A stretch of 32,316 nucleotides of DNA, from positions 1-32,316 of the IMG/VR virus record IMGVR_UViG_3300031999_000128, one strand, 5' to 3'. Below, piece by piece: positions 1-4,982 of the stretch. The position numbers and the translations under genes were made by a program. The stretch comes from a virus. Below the pieces are notes generated by a model, which saw only the letters and a list, made by a program, of their open reading frames with translations, did not search any database and had not been told where the DNA came from. Numbering within the stretch: position 1 is the stretch's first letter; every line of letters starts with the position of its first letter.

Positions 1-74
1 ACTGTTGCCTGTAAGTAATAAAAGTATCATCCTATTATACATCTGAGTGCAGAGGGAATTAATATAGGACTTCA

Positions 75-105
75 TCTATTGGACTTCATACAATAGAGGC
101 TTTTT
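75..105 (+). terminator. weak hairpin followed by T run
   Basis: A 7-bp perfect stem (75-81 with 91-97, TCTATTG/CAATAGA) encloses a 9-nt loop and is followed by GGC and five Ts at 101-105. The stem is A+T-rich, so termination would be weak. The nonamer GGACTTCAT occurs at 67-75 and again at 81-89. No gene is seen in 1-159. Confidence 0.35.
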
Positions 106-159
106 GGTGAGGCATTAACCATTATTTTTATTCACACACACATTAAACTTATATTACAC

Positions 160-381
160 ATGAAAAGTATTATTCTTATTTTTATTTACATAGGGACATT
201 TATTGGCTTGTTCCTATTCTTATCTCTTATTGGTCTATTATGGAATGATTCATATAGGTCTATTATTGCAGATGGTAATTGGTTCTTTCTTTATAGTGTT
301 GTATTTGGTTGGTGGCTTGCTGCTTTTCCATCTAGAGAATACTATTTACACAATGAAGATTATTTTGAACGTTATTTATAA
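160..381 (+). CDS. small two-helix membrane protein
   Basis: This encodes 73 residues. A hydrophobic segment covers about residues 4-27 (Ile/Leu/Phe-rich) and a second, aromatic-rich segment about 40-57 (FLYSVVFGWWLAAF), so an inner-membrane location is likely. The tail is short and charged, with acidic and Tyr residues. The ATG follows a CA-rich tract (131-147) and has no Shine-Dalgarno sequence. I do not recognise the family. It is the first of several short membrane proteins in this accessory stretch. Such phage proteins often act on the host envelope or in exclusion, but nothing here shows a function. An overlapping frame at 203-394 is considered a shadow. Confidence 0.6.
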   Translation: MKSIILIFIYIGTFIGLFLFLSLIGLLWNDSYRSIIADGNWFFLYSVVFGWWLAAFPSREYYLHNEDYFERYL

Positions 382-403
382 ATTATTGACATGAAAACTA
401 TTA

Positions 404-448
404 GCTCTCTGAGTTTACATCCTATAGGGTTTAGATGAGAGCATTTTT
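404..448 (+). terminator. hairpin with T run
   Basis: GCTCTC (404-409) pairs with GAGAGC (437-442). An inner ATCC/GGGT helix is possible around a TATA loop. The sequence A plus five Ts follows at 443-448. It lies between the genes ending at 381 and starting at 467, so it may be a terminator or a processed leader. Confidence 0.4.
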
Positions 449-466
449 ACATTAAATAATTTAATT

Positions 467-850
467 ATGGGAAGCGTATTAGATTTTATAGAATGTCCTA
501 ATTGTAAACACGAAGCATCTGATGATTTCTATTACAAGACAGGAGAAGAATATATATTCTGTCAGAATTGTGGCTATAATAGAAGTGCTACAATTATTAA
601 TAGAGATAAAGCCCTTAATGAGCTTTCTGATGTTGATTGGAAGATTGAAGAGAATAAACACCCTTTTGGTGCATATAGAATATCTACACGTGGTAATATT
701 GGTTATCAATGTGGATCATTATCATCTGAACAAGAATATAATGATTTAAAGACTGATGTACTAATAGATCCAGATTTAGATTATGCATCTATATCAAGAT
801 TTATAGATGGTGAAATAAAAGAAGAAATATTAATTAACCAAATTAAATAA
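467..850 (+). CDS. zinc-ribbon small protein
   Basis: This encodes 127 residues. Near the N-terminus a CPNC pair (residues about 10-13) and a CQNC pair (about 32-35), the second followed by GY, form a four-cysteine zinc-ribbon. The rest is acidic and unrecognised. A zinc-ribbon suggests nucleic-acid or protein binding, but no catalytic motif is visible. The start is the first ATG after the hairpin at 404-448. It stands as its own unit between two intergenic regions. Gene confidence is good; function is unknown. Confidence 0.65.
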   Translation: MGSVLDFIECPNCKHEASDDFYYKTGEEYIFCQNCGYNRSATIINRDKALNELSDVDWKIEENKHPFGAYRISTRGNIGYQCGSLSSEQEYNDLKTDVLIDPDLDYASISRFIDGEIKEEILINQIK

Positions 851-948
851 TTGTCACTTATGTACGTACCCTTTAATATATATACGATATGTATATCATT
901 CGTATTACAAGAAACCTTTTTAATTCATAACAATTAAATTCACACACA

Positions 949-1149
949 ATGAAAAGAACAACCTTTTTACTACTTATGACCATATTTATGATCATATGTA
1001 CAACAACAATGATCTTTGCAGCATTCTATGTAATGCCTCCTAACAGGACAAACTTTGTATTCATCACCTTATTATCTATTATGGGCTATCTTGGTGCAAT
1101 GTTGTACTTTGACAGCTATTTAACAGAAAAAGGAGGGAAAGGACTATGA
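949..1149 (+). CDS. small two-helix membrane protein
   Basis: This encodes 66 residues with hydrophobic segments at about residues 4-27 and 36-55, separated by a short Pro/Asn/Arg turn. The tail is basic and Gly-rich. The start codon is directly preceded by a CACACACA tract (941-948). Its stop overlaps the start of the next ORF as ATGA (1146-1149), which indicates translational coupling with the lipoprotein-like peptide there. The function is unknown; membrane insertion is inferred from hydrophobicity only. Confidence 0.6.
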   Translation: MKRTTFLLLMTIFMIICTTTMIFAAFYVMPPNRTNFVFITLLSIMGYLGAMLYFDSYLTEKGGKGL

Positions 1150-1295
1150 AAACATTAGAGAACTTTCTAGCAGGCTTTATAACAGCAGGTATCATCTGTA
1201 TGATTGTATTTGCATTAACATCTTGCTCCTTAGGGAGACGTGGAATGAAGAATTGTGATTTTATTCAAAATAAAATGTCTGGATATAAATATTAA
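1146..1295 (+). CDS. lipoprotein-like 49-residue protein
   Basis: This short ORF begins inside the ATGA overlap with the upstream gene. It encodes 49 residues: a short N-terminus, a hydrophobic stretch (about residues 8-27) and then LTSCS, which looks like a lipobox with Cys at about residue 28. The remaining 20 residues are basic and polar. If processed, it would be a small lipoprotein at the cell envelope. Pairing with the upstream two-helix protein hints at a shared membrane role. The evidence is the coupling, the hydrophobic profile and the lipobox, with no family recognised. Confidence 0.5.
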   Translation: MKTLENFLAGFITAGIICMIVFALTSCSLGRRGMKNCDFIQNKMSGYKY

Positions 1296-1311
1296 ATCTT
1301 ATTTTTGTGTG

Positions 1312-1345
1312 AGCCCTGAAACTTGAAGAAATAGCGTAGGGGCTT
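1312..1345 (+). terminator. short intergenic hairpin
   Basis: AGCCC (1312-1316) can pair with GGGCT (1340-1344), with one extra wobble pair, around a long loop. It is followed by TATATAATATT rather than a clean T run. Several intergenic hairpins in this window share this shape with a GGGGCTT-like 3' arm. It may be a weak terminator or a leader element. Confidence 0.3.
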
Positions 1346-1368
1346 ATATAATATTAAAAACTAATCCC

Positions 1369-1905
1369 ATGTTCACACAAGCAAAACTGATTCTTAAATC
1401 TTATTTCCCTATTAAATTAGAGAAAGGTATGTGGTTCTTAGGTATGCAACATAAAGAAATAGTTGTATATCAGCTTACTTTTGATATAAACAATGAAGAG
1501 CAAAAAGAGATATACATGCAATTAAATGGTGCACCTGTTGAACCATACATATATTTAGAAGGTAATCCTAATGTACCTGATGAAACAAGCTTAATGGCTG
1601 AACCAGAACAAATAGGCTGGTTTGATGATGGAGAGCATACAGATGATATGCATGACATTACGCTTGTAGAGATTAATAACATTCTTGAGAATGGTGGATA
1701 TTGTGATATAGAAGTGGAAGAAGAACATCTAGATGATGATGAAGCAAGTGATTATATTAAAATAGTTCCTGTGTTATTACAAGGCAAAGTCACTATTAGA
1801 TATGAAGATCCTTATGATGACGAAGGTAGATTTGATGATGAAGAAGAATATATAGACGAAGAAGATGAAGAAGATTGGGACCATCATCCACATTACGATT
1901 ATTAA
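1369..1905 (+). CDS. hypothetical protein with extreme acidic tail
   Basis: This encodes 178 residues. The first 35 contain a Lys-rich, Phe/Tyr-rich segment, and the middle is mixed. The last 35 residues are almost all Asp and Glu and end in a His/Tyr-rich tip (HHPHYDY). Two further acidic clusters lie at about 85-95 and 112-125. Such tails mimic DNA charge or engage basic partners such as SSB or nucleoid proteins; that is an inference. The start is the ATG after the hairpin at 1312-1345. It is followed 9 bp later by another small gene. I do not recognise the family. Confidence 0.6.
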   Translation: MFTQAKLILKSYFPIKLEKGMWFLGMQHKEIVVYQLTFDINNEEQKEIYMQLNGAPVEPYIYLEGNPNVPDETSLMAEPEQIGWFDDGEHTDDMHDITLVEINNILENGGYCDIEVEEEHLDDDEASDYIKIVPVLLQGKVTIRYEDPYDDEGRFDDEEEYIDEEDEEDWDHHPHYDY

Positions 1906-1914
1906 CAATTTAAA

Positions 1915-2097
1915 ATGAAAAAGCTTATGCAATTCATACTATTAAGGTTATTTGGACACAAGAGTGTCACAAATCTACAAATATCCAGCCCAAAGTTTAG
2001 ATCATCTTATCCAACTAATAGACCATCATTACAAGAATGGGCTAAAGAATACAGGTTTGGAATGCTATATGACAGAAAGATAATATATATGGATTAG
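1915..2097 (+). CDS. hypothetical basic small protein
   Basis: This encodes 60 residues and is basic. It has a hydrophobic N-terminal 13-residue stretch (MKKLMQFILLRLF) that could form an amphipathic or membrane-associated helix, followed by a Ser/Pro-rich middle. It starts 9 bp after the acidic-tail gene and ends 17 bp before a strong terminator (2115-2147), so it is probably the last gene of that transcript. No family is recognised. Confidence 0.5.
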   Translation: MKKLMQFILLRLFGHKSVTNLQISSPKFRSSYPTNRPSLQEWAKEYRFGMLYDRKIIYMD

Positions 2098-2114
2098 GTC
2101 TGGTGTGTGGATTG

Positions 2115-2147
2115 AGCTCTCAACATTAATTTGTTGGGAGCTTTTTT
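2115..2147 (+). terminator. intrinsic terminator
   Basis: An 11-bp stem (2115-2125 AGCTCTCAACA with 2132-2142 TGTTGGGAGCT, one G-U pair) closes a 6-nt TTAATT loop. The 3' arm runs directly into six Ts. An upstream TTG start for the next gene would lie inside this stem, which argues for the ATG at 2170 instead. Confidence 0.75.
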
Positions 2148-2169
2148 ATTTATTATCAAAAACAATTAT

Positions 2170-2385
2170 ATGCCATTACCAAGAGTGCTAGCTACAGATT
2201 TATTAAAGCATAGAGCAATACATAAAGCTAAGAATGGTGGTAAAAAAGTCTATCTTATATTCTGGGTTAACTTTAGAACAGGAGAAATAATTGACTCACT
2301 TACACATTCAAATCTTACATGTGATAAGTTTCTATCTGATAAAACAAATATAGAATGCGAAGACTTTACAATATTTAATCATTAA
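2170..2385 (+). CDS. hypothetical protein
   Basis: This encodes 71 residues from the ATG at 2170. I chose this start over upstream non-ATG codons because those sit inside the terminator hairpin at 2115-2147. The protein is Lys-rich at the N-terminus, with a central hydrophobic beta-like strand (KVYLIFWVNF) and an acidic C-terminus. No motif is recognised. It is followed 14 bp later by the gene at 2400, behind a long CA tract. Confidence 0.5.
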   Translation: MPLPRVLATDLLKHRAIHKAKNGGKKVYLIFWVNFRTGEIIDSLTHSNLTCDKFLSDKTNIECEDFTIFNH

Positions 2386-2399
2386 AACACACACACATC

Positions 2400-2606
2400 A
2401 TGAACGCAACATTAGTTTATTCATGCAAGCCATATAGAGCTGCATATGAACCAAGCCCAGCCACAAAGCTATTCAACGCTATTCTTAAAGAGAAGTTTGT
2501 AAGACTAAAGTCTACAAGAATCACTATGAAGAATAACAATTATGTATATCATCCAACAGATGAATACAAAAGTTATTTAGTTAGATTTCGTGGTTTAAAC
2601 AAATAG
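2400..2606 (+). CDS. hypothetical basic protein
   Basis: This encodes 68 residues and is strongly basic and Tyr-rich, without Cys pairs or a signal sequence. The start codon follows an ACACACACACATC tract (2387-2399), the third such CA tract placed just before a start in this region. It ends 12 bp before a long hairpin (2619-2671). The function is unknown. Its high charge would suit nucleic-acid binding, but no fold is recognisable. Confidence 0.5.
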   Translation: MNATLVYSCKPYRAAYEPSPATKLFNAILKEKFVRLKSTRITMKNNNYVYHPTDEYKSYLVRFRGLNK

Positions 2607-2618
2607 TATTAACTTTGT

Positions 2619-2671
2619 TAAGCATAGAGAGAGATTGGTGCCTTATTCACCAGTCTTTCTCTCCCTGCTTA
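2619..2671 (+). other. long leader hairpin
   Basis: An outer 6-bp stem (2619-2624 with 2666-2671, TAAGCA/TGCTTA) stacks on an inner 15-bp stem (2626-2640 with 2648-2662, two G-U pairs), with a small internal loop and a 7-nt CCTTATT loop. No T run follows, and the structure ends 16 nt before the ATG at 2688. It therefore looks more like an RNA stability or processing element than a simple terminator. Confidence 0.6.
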
Positions 2672-2687
2672 CATTAAAACAATTATT

Positions 2688-2816
2688 ATGTGGGCAATTA
2701 TACTTTCCTTAACAATATCATCTGTAATAGCAATAGGATGGGCTAGTGGCATAGGTAGAATGCATGAGGAATATCCTGATTATGATGGAGATGATTTCTT
2801 AAACAACGATATATGA
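2688..2816 (+). CDS. 42-residue single-helix membrane protein
   Basis: This short ORF encodes 42 residues: an N-terminal hydrophobic helix (about residues 2-19, rich in Ile, Leu, Ser and Ala) followed by an acidic tail (EEYPDYDGDDF). A single-pass protein with an acidic cytoplasmic or periplasmic tail is likely. Its stop overlaps the start of the next gene (ATG at 2813, TGA at 2814-2816), and it starts just after the strong hairpin at 2619-2671. Both facts support it as a real gene. No family is recognised. Confidence 0.5.
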   Translation: MWAIILSLTISSVIAIGWASGIGRMHEEYPDYDGDDFLNNDI

Positions 2817-3121
2817 TACCTTGTATTTGCATTGATGACAGCAGAAGACCTAGAATGGTTCCTGCTAACAAATGGCTGGTTAAAGACCAGGAATATCATG
2901 TAATTTATACAGTGACTGTGCTTCCACAGAAACAATTAGCAGTTCATTTAGCTGAAATAGACCTTGATGAATCATGTAAGCCTTATGAATACTTTCTTAG
3001 TTCACGTTTCGCATTCACACAAGAAAACTTATTACTCTTGATGGAATTAATTAAGGATTGCAGTGAGACAGATTTCTCTATTGAGGAGCTATTAGAACAA
3101 ACAGAAACATATGAAACATAA
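2813..3121 (+). CDS. conserved phage hypothetical (IPCICIDDS type)
   Basis: This encodes 102 residues and opens with the motif MIPCICIDDSRRP, followed by a P(A)NKWLVKDQEYHV block. From memory, this opening is shared by short proteins common in Bacteroidota phages and mobile elements, with unknown role. The centre predicts beta strands and the C-terminus is acidic and helical. It is coupled to the membrane peptide upstream (4-base overlap) and overlaps the next gene by 11 bp, so the three genes form one translational unit. Confidence 0.65.
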   Translation: MIPCICIDDSRRPRMVPANKWLVKDQEYHVIYTVTVLPQKQLAVHLAEIDLDESCKPYEYFLSSRFAFTQENLLLLMELIKDCSETDFSIEELLEQTETYET

Positions 3122-3488
3122 ATTTAACAAAGAAGCAGGAGTTTGGTACATAGACCTTCCTGCATTTATAAATGCAAACATAGGCACAAAAGCCAATCTT
3201 ATGATGGTGGCTGGTGCTGATACATTGTTAGACACAATGTCTGATAATGGAGATACAATAACATTAACACTTGGTGAAGAACCATTTGATGGATATACAG
3301 ATACACTAGTTAAAACAGGAATAGGAAAAGATCAAAAGCTATTAGACTCTTACAATCACCCTCAGGTGGAATATGGAGCATATTATACAGCTGTTGAACG
3401 TAATCACAATCTTTGGTTGTGCCCTGTAACAGAATATGTATTTAACGGTAGTTATCCTGATAAGATATATGTTAAAAAAGAAAGTTAG
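3111..3488 (+). CDS. conserved hypothetical (possibly DUF6717-like)
   Basis: This encodes 125 residues. The pattern GVWYIDLP, then a hydrophobic MMVAGADTLLD block and a C-terminal WLCPVTEYVF strand, resembles a small conserved family I associate with DUF6717; this is recollection and not certain. It has no membrane segment or cysteine cluster. It is probably a compact beta-rich cytoplasmic protein. It overlaps the upstream gene by 11 bp and is followed by a terminator (3509-3540). The function is unknown. Confidence 0.6.
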   Translation: MKHKFNKEAGVWYIDLPAFINANIGTKANLMMVAGADTLLDTMSDNGDTITLTLGEEPFDGYTDTLVKTGIGKDQKLLDSYNHPQVEYGAYYTAVERNHNLWLCPVTEYVFNGSYPDKIYVKKES

Positions 3489-3508
3489 ATAATGGATTAA
3501 AACGTGAA

Positions 3509-3540
3509 CCCTGGTATTTCTATACTGGGGGCTTTATTTT
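3509..3540 (+). terminator. hairpin terminator
   Basis: CCCTGGTAT (3509-3517) pairs with ATACTGGGG (3522-3530) through nine pairs, two of them G-U, around a TTCT loop. GCTTTATTTT follows. It closes the coupled genes from 2688 to 3488. Confidence 0.6.
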
Positions 3541-3552
3541 AAATTAGTTATT

Positions 3553-3744
3553 ATGGAAAAGTTAAAAGTTAAATTCAATAATGGTAATCTAGCCATTTTA
3601 TGCTCAGGATGTAGTAAGATTCTTAAAACAGGTAAAGAATTCACAGATCAAGAGCGTGAATACATTAAAGGTCATATAGAGCTAGCTCCAAGATATTGTG
3701 ATGAATGTAATAACTTGTCATTAGAGGAACATCCCACTACTTGA
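3553..3744 (+). CDS. small zinc-finger protein
   Basis: This encodes 63 residues with two CxxC pairs: CSGC at about residues 17-20 and CDEC at about 49-52, with an acidic linker. This spacing suits a small zinc-ribbon or zinc knuckle. It has no enzyme motif. It sits alone between a terminator and the long regulatory intergenic region, so it may be transcribed separately. A DNA- or RNA-polymerase-binding role is possible, but nothing shows it. Confidence 0.6.
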   Translation: MEKLKVKFNNGNLAILCSGCSKILKTGKEFTDQEREYIKGHIELAPRYCDECNNLSLEEHPTT

Positions 3745-3778
3745 TGCGTTCCCTTATACTACACATTATTCAAAGGAA

Positions 3779-3799
3779 AAATGTAATCAAATTACATTT
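3779..3799. repeat. perfect 9-bp palindrome
   Basis: AAATGTAAT and ATTACATTT are exact reverse complements separated by CAA. No T run follows closely. It could be a protein-binding site or a small hairpin. Confidence 0.55.
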
Positions 3800-3867
3800 A
3801 TTTGAAGGAATATTTTGCAAAAGGTAGTGAAAACCACAGCTTTGTGCAAAAAAGTTCTTTTGACATA

Positions 3868-3902
3868 TAGTTTTGTAACAAATTTATATAGTTATTTGTT
3901 AC
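3868..3902 (+). promoter_or_regulatory. promoter-like box with overlapping inverted repeat
   Basis: TAGTTTTG (3868-3875) matches the Bacteroidota -7 box TAnnTTTG. A TTTG lies upstream at 3841-3844, but the spacing is 23 bp, longer than the usual 19-21. The G of the box begins an exact inverted repeat GTAACAAAT/ATTTGTTAC (3875-3883, 3894-3902) with a 10-bp centre, a suitable position for an operator over the transcription start. Confidence 0.4.
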
Positions 3903-3922
3903 AGGGAAATCATATTATAGTA

Positions 3923-3970
3923 GGAAATATTCTACAAAAAATGCGTTTTAGTGGAAAATAATCTACAAAA
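3923..3970 (+). repeat. direct repeat pair, about 18 bp, 30-bp period
   Basis: GGAAATATTCTACAAAAA (3923-3940) and GGAAAATAATCTACAAAA (3953-3970) are near-identical. GGAATATTTTGCAAAA at 3807-3822 is a weaker third copy. The period is about three helical turns, as seen for iterons or operators. Confidence 0.5.
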
Positions 3971-4013
3971 TCACAATATAATGTTTCAAAGCGTGACAAA
4001 TTGGAACGGTTTG

Positions 4014-4038
4014 ATACGCATTGATACGATAATATACG
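4014..4038. repeat. triple ATACG repeat with 10-bp period
   Basis: ATACG occurs at 4014-4018, 4024-4028 and 4034-4038, exactly one helical turn apart. The first two units read TTGATACG. It sits 24 bp before the start at 4062. A near reverse-complement copy of the array lies at 6940-6965. OmpR/PhoB-type regulators bind direct repeats with this kind of spacing, and one is encoded at 4341-4733. Confidence 0.65.
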
Positions 4039-4061
4039 AATAATAAAATAAATTTAAACTT

Positions 4062-4316
4062 ATGACAGCAGTAAATTGGATGATTGAAGAACTAATTAAA
4101 AAACATGTAGGAAAAGTAGGAAATGAATATGTTGAAATCTTTGAAAAAGCCAAAGAAATGGAAGAGCAACAAACAGAAATATCAGATGAGGAGATAGAGA
4201 AAGCAGCAAGAGATTATGATAATGGTGATATTTATGGACCACCATTAGTGAATTTTGAACAAGGTGCATTTTGGTATAGAGAAAAATTAAAATCAGGTGC
4301 ATTACAAGAAAAATAG
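4062..4316 (+). CDS. small protein with F-x-x-G-A-x-W motif
   Basis: This encodes 84 residues, mostly helical and charged. The C-terminal half reads SDEEIEKAARDYDNG, then NFEQGAFWYREKLK. This EE-I/A-x-x-A plus FxxGAxW arrangement is a short motif seen in many small phage proteins, and it recurs in the N-terminus of the next gene. It is the first gene after the regulatory region, and its stop abuts the following ORF, so it is likely co-transcribed with the winged-helix regulator. The function is unknown; interaction with the regulator is a possibility. Confidence 0.6.
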   Translation: MTAVNWMIEELIKKHVGKVGNEYVEIFEKAKEMEEQQTEISDEEIEKAARDYDNGDIYGPPLVNFEQGAFWYREKLKSGALQEK

Positions 4317-4340
4317 GTGCAAATCATTAAAATCAATACA

Positions 4341-4733
4341 ATGACTGAAGAAATAATAGCAGAAAAAGCCTCAGAGTTTGAATACACTGATGGTATATAT
4401 GGATTTAAACAAGGTGTTAAATGGGTTATGCAACATTACAATCTAAAAGATGATGATACATCTGGAGTGTCTGTTGATCTTAATACATACACAGTTTCTA
4501 ATAATGGGAAGTTGTTAAAGCTTCCTACGAAAGTGGTGAAATTAATCCACTATTTCATAATGAATAAAAACAAGGTGATTACGAGACAAGAACTTATTAG
4601 TAATATGTGGCATAAGGATGTTGTTGTAGGAGAAAGAACTGTTGATGTACATATTAGAAAAATAAAGATTGCTCTTGGTAATAGTAAATGTATTCAAACA
4701 TATAAAGGTGTTGGATACAAATGGGTTTTATAA
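4341..4733 (+). CDS. OmpR/PhoB-type winged-helix regulator without receiver
   Basis: This encodes 130 residues from the ATG at 4341; a GTG at 4317, directly after the previous stop, would add eight. Residues about 55-130 match the OmpR C-terminal effector domain: hydrophobic helix 1, then VITRQELISNMW, RTVDVHIRKIKIALG (recognition helix) and the terminal hairpin KGVGYKWV. The N-terminal 45 residues are not a response-regulator receiver. They carry instead the short EE-I-A plus FKQGVKW motif of the preceding protein. It is therefore probably a DNA-binding phage regulator not controlled by phosphorylation. Likely sites are the 10-bp triple repeats at 4014-4038 and 6940-6965, which bracket its operon; that link is inferred. 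Confidence 0.8.
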   Translation: MTEEIIAEKASEFEYTDGIYGFKQGVKWVMQHYNLKDDDTSGVSVDLNTYTVSNNGKLLKLPTKVVKLIHYFIMNKNKVITRQELISNMWHKDVVVGERTVDVHIRKIKIALGNSKCIQTYKGVGYKWVL

Positions 4734-4743
4734 AGTTATTTCA

Positions 4744-4772
4744 TATCTTTGTTGTCAGGGTATTCCTGACAA
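4744..4772 (+). promoter_or_regulatory. -7 box with 8-bp inverted repeat at the start site
   Basis: TATCTTTG (4744-4751) is a perfect TAnnTTTG box, but I see no TTTG at 19-21 bp upstream. Directly after it, TTGTCAGG (4752-4759) and CCTGACAA (4765-4772) form an exact inverted repeat with a 5-nt spacer, overlapping the expected transcription start. It would drive the short ORF and polymerase and could be an operator or a 5'-end hairpin. Confidence 0.45.
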
Positions 4773-4793
4773 TACATACATAAAACATAAATC

Positions 4794-4982
4794 ATGGAAA
4801 ATCTTTACGATTATCTCCTTCATTACAACCATTTTGATAAACTATGGAGTGCTATTCCAAGAGATCAATACAATGCGTATTGGAGTAATAGAAAGGTGGA
4901 AGGTGTAATAAAATCAAAGAACATTAAAACACTAATTGAATTGATTACAAGAGGTGAAGAATTCATTAAAACAATTGAATAA
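4794..4982 (+). CDS. hypothetical protein preceding polymerase
   Basis: This encodes 62 residues: an aromatic-rich N-terminal half (MENLYDYLLHYNHF, then WSAIPRDQYNAYW) and a Lys/Ile-rich helix. Its stop TAA (4980-4982) shares its last A with the ATG of the polymerase gene, giving tight coupling. It has no recognised domain. Position suggests a role tied to replication, but this is context only. Confidence 0.6.
   Translation: MENLYDYLLHYNHFDKLWSAIPRDQYNAYWSNRKVEGVIKSKNIKTLIELITRGEEFIKTIE

Larger units (their letters stand above)
3745..4061. promoter_or_regulatory. 317-bp gene-free regulatory region, candidate origin
   Basis: No ORF is supportable here. The region holds a perfect 9-bp palindrome with a CAA spacer (3779-3799), a promoter-like TAGTTTTG box (3868-3875) that overlaps a second 9-bp inverted repeat (3875-3883 and 3894-3902), two direct repeats GGAAA(A)TA(T/A)TCTACAAAA 30 bp apart (3923-3940 and 3953-3970) with a weaker third copy at 3807-3822, and three ATACG units at exact 10-bp spacing (4014-4038). 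It is very A+T-rich and sits upstream of the regulator and polymerase genes, so it may be an early promoter region, a replication origin, or both. Confidence 0.6.

Noticed and set aside
203-394. 63-codon frame overlapping the first gene
   Set aside because: It overlaps the two-helix protein frame at 160-381 almost fully and shows no separate signal.
2131-2169. Upstream TTG start for the gene at 2170
   Set aside because: The added codons fall inside the terminator's 3' arm and T run.
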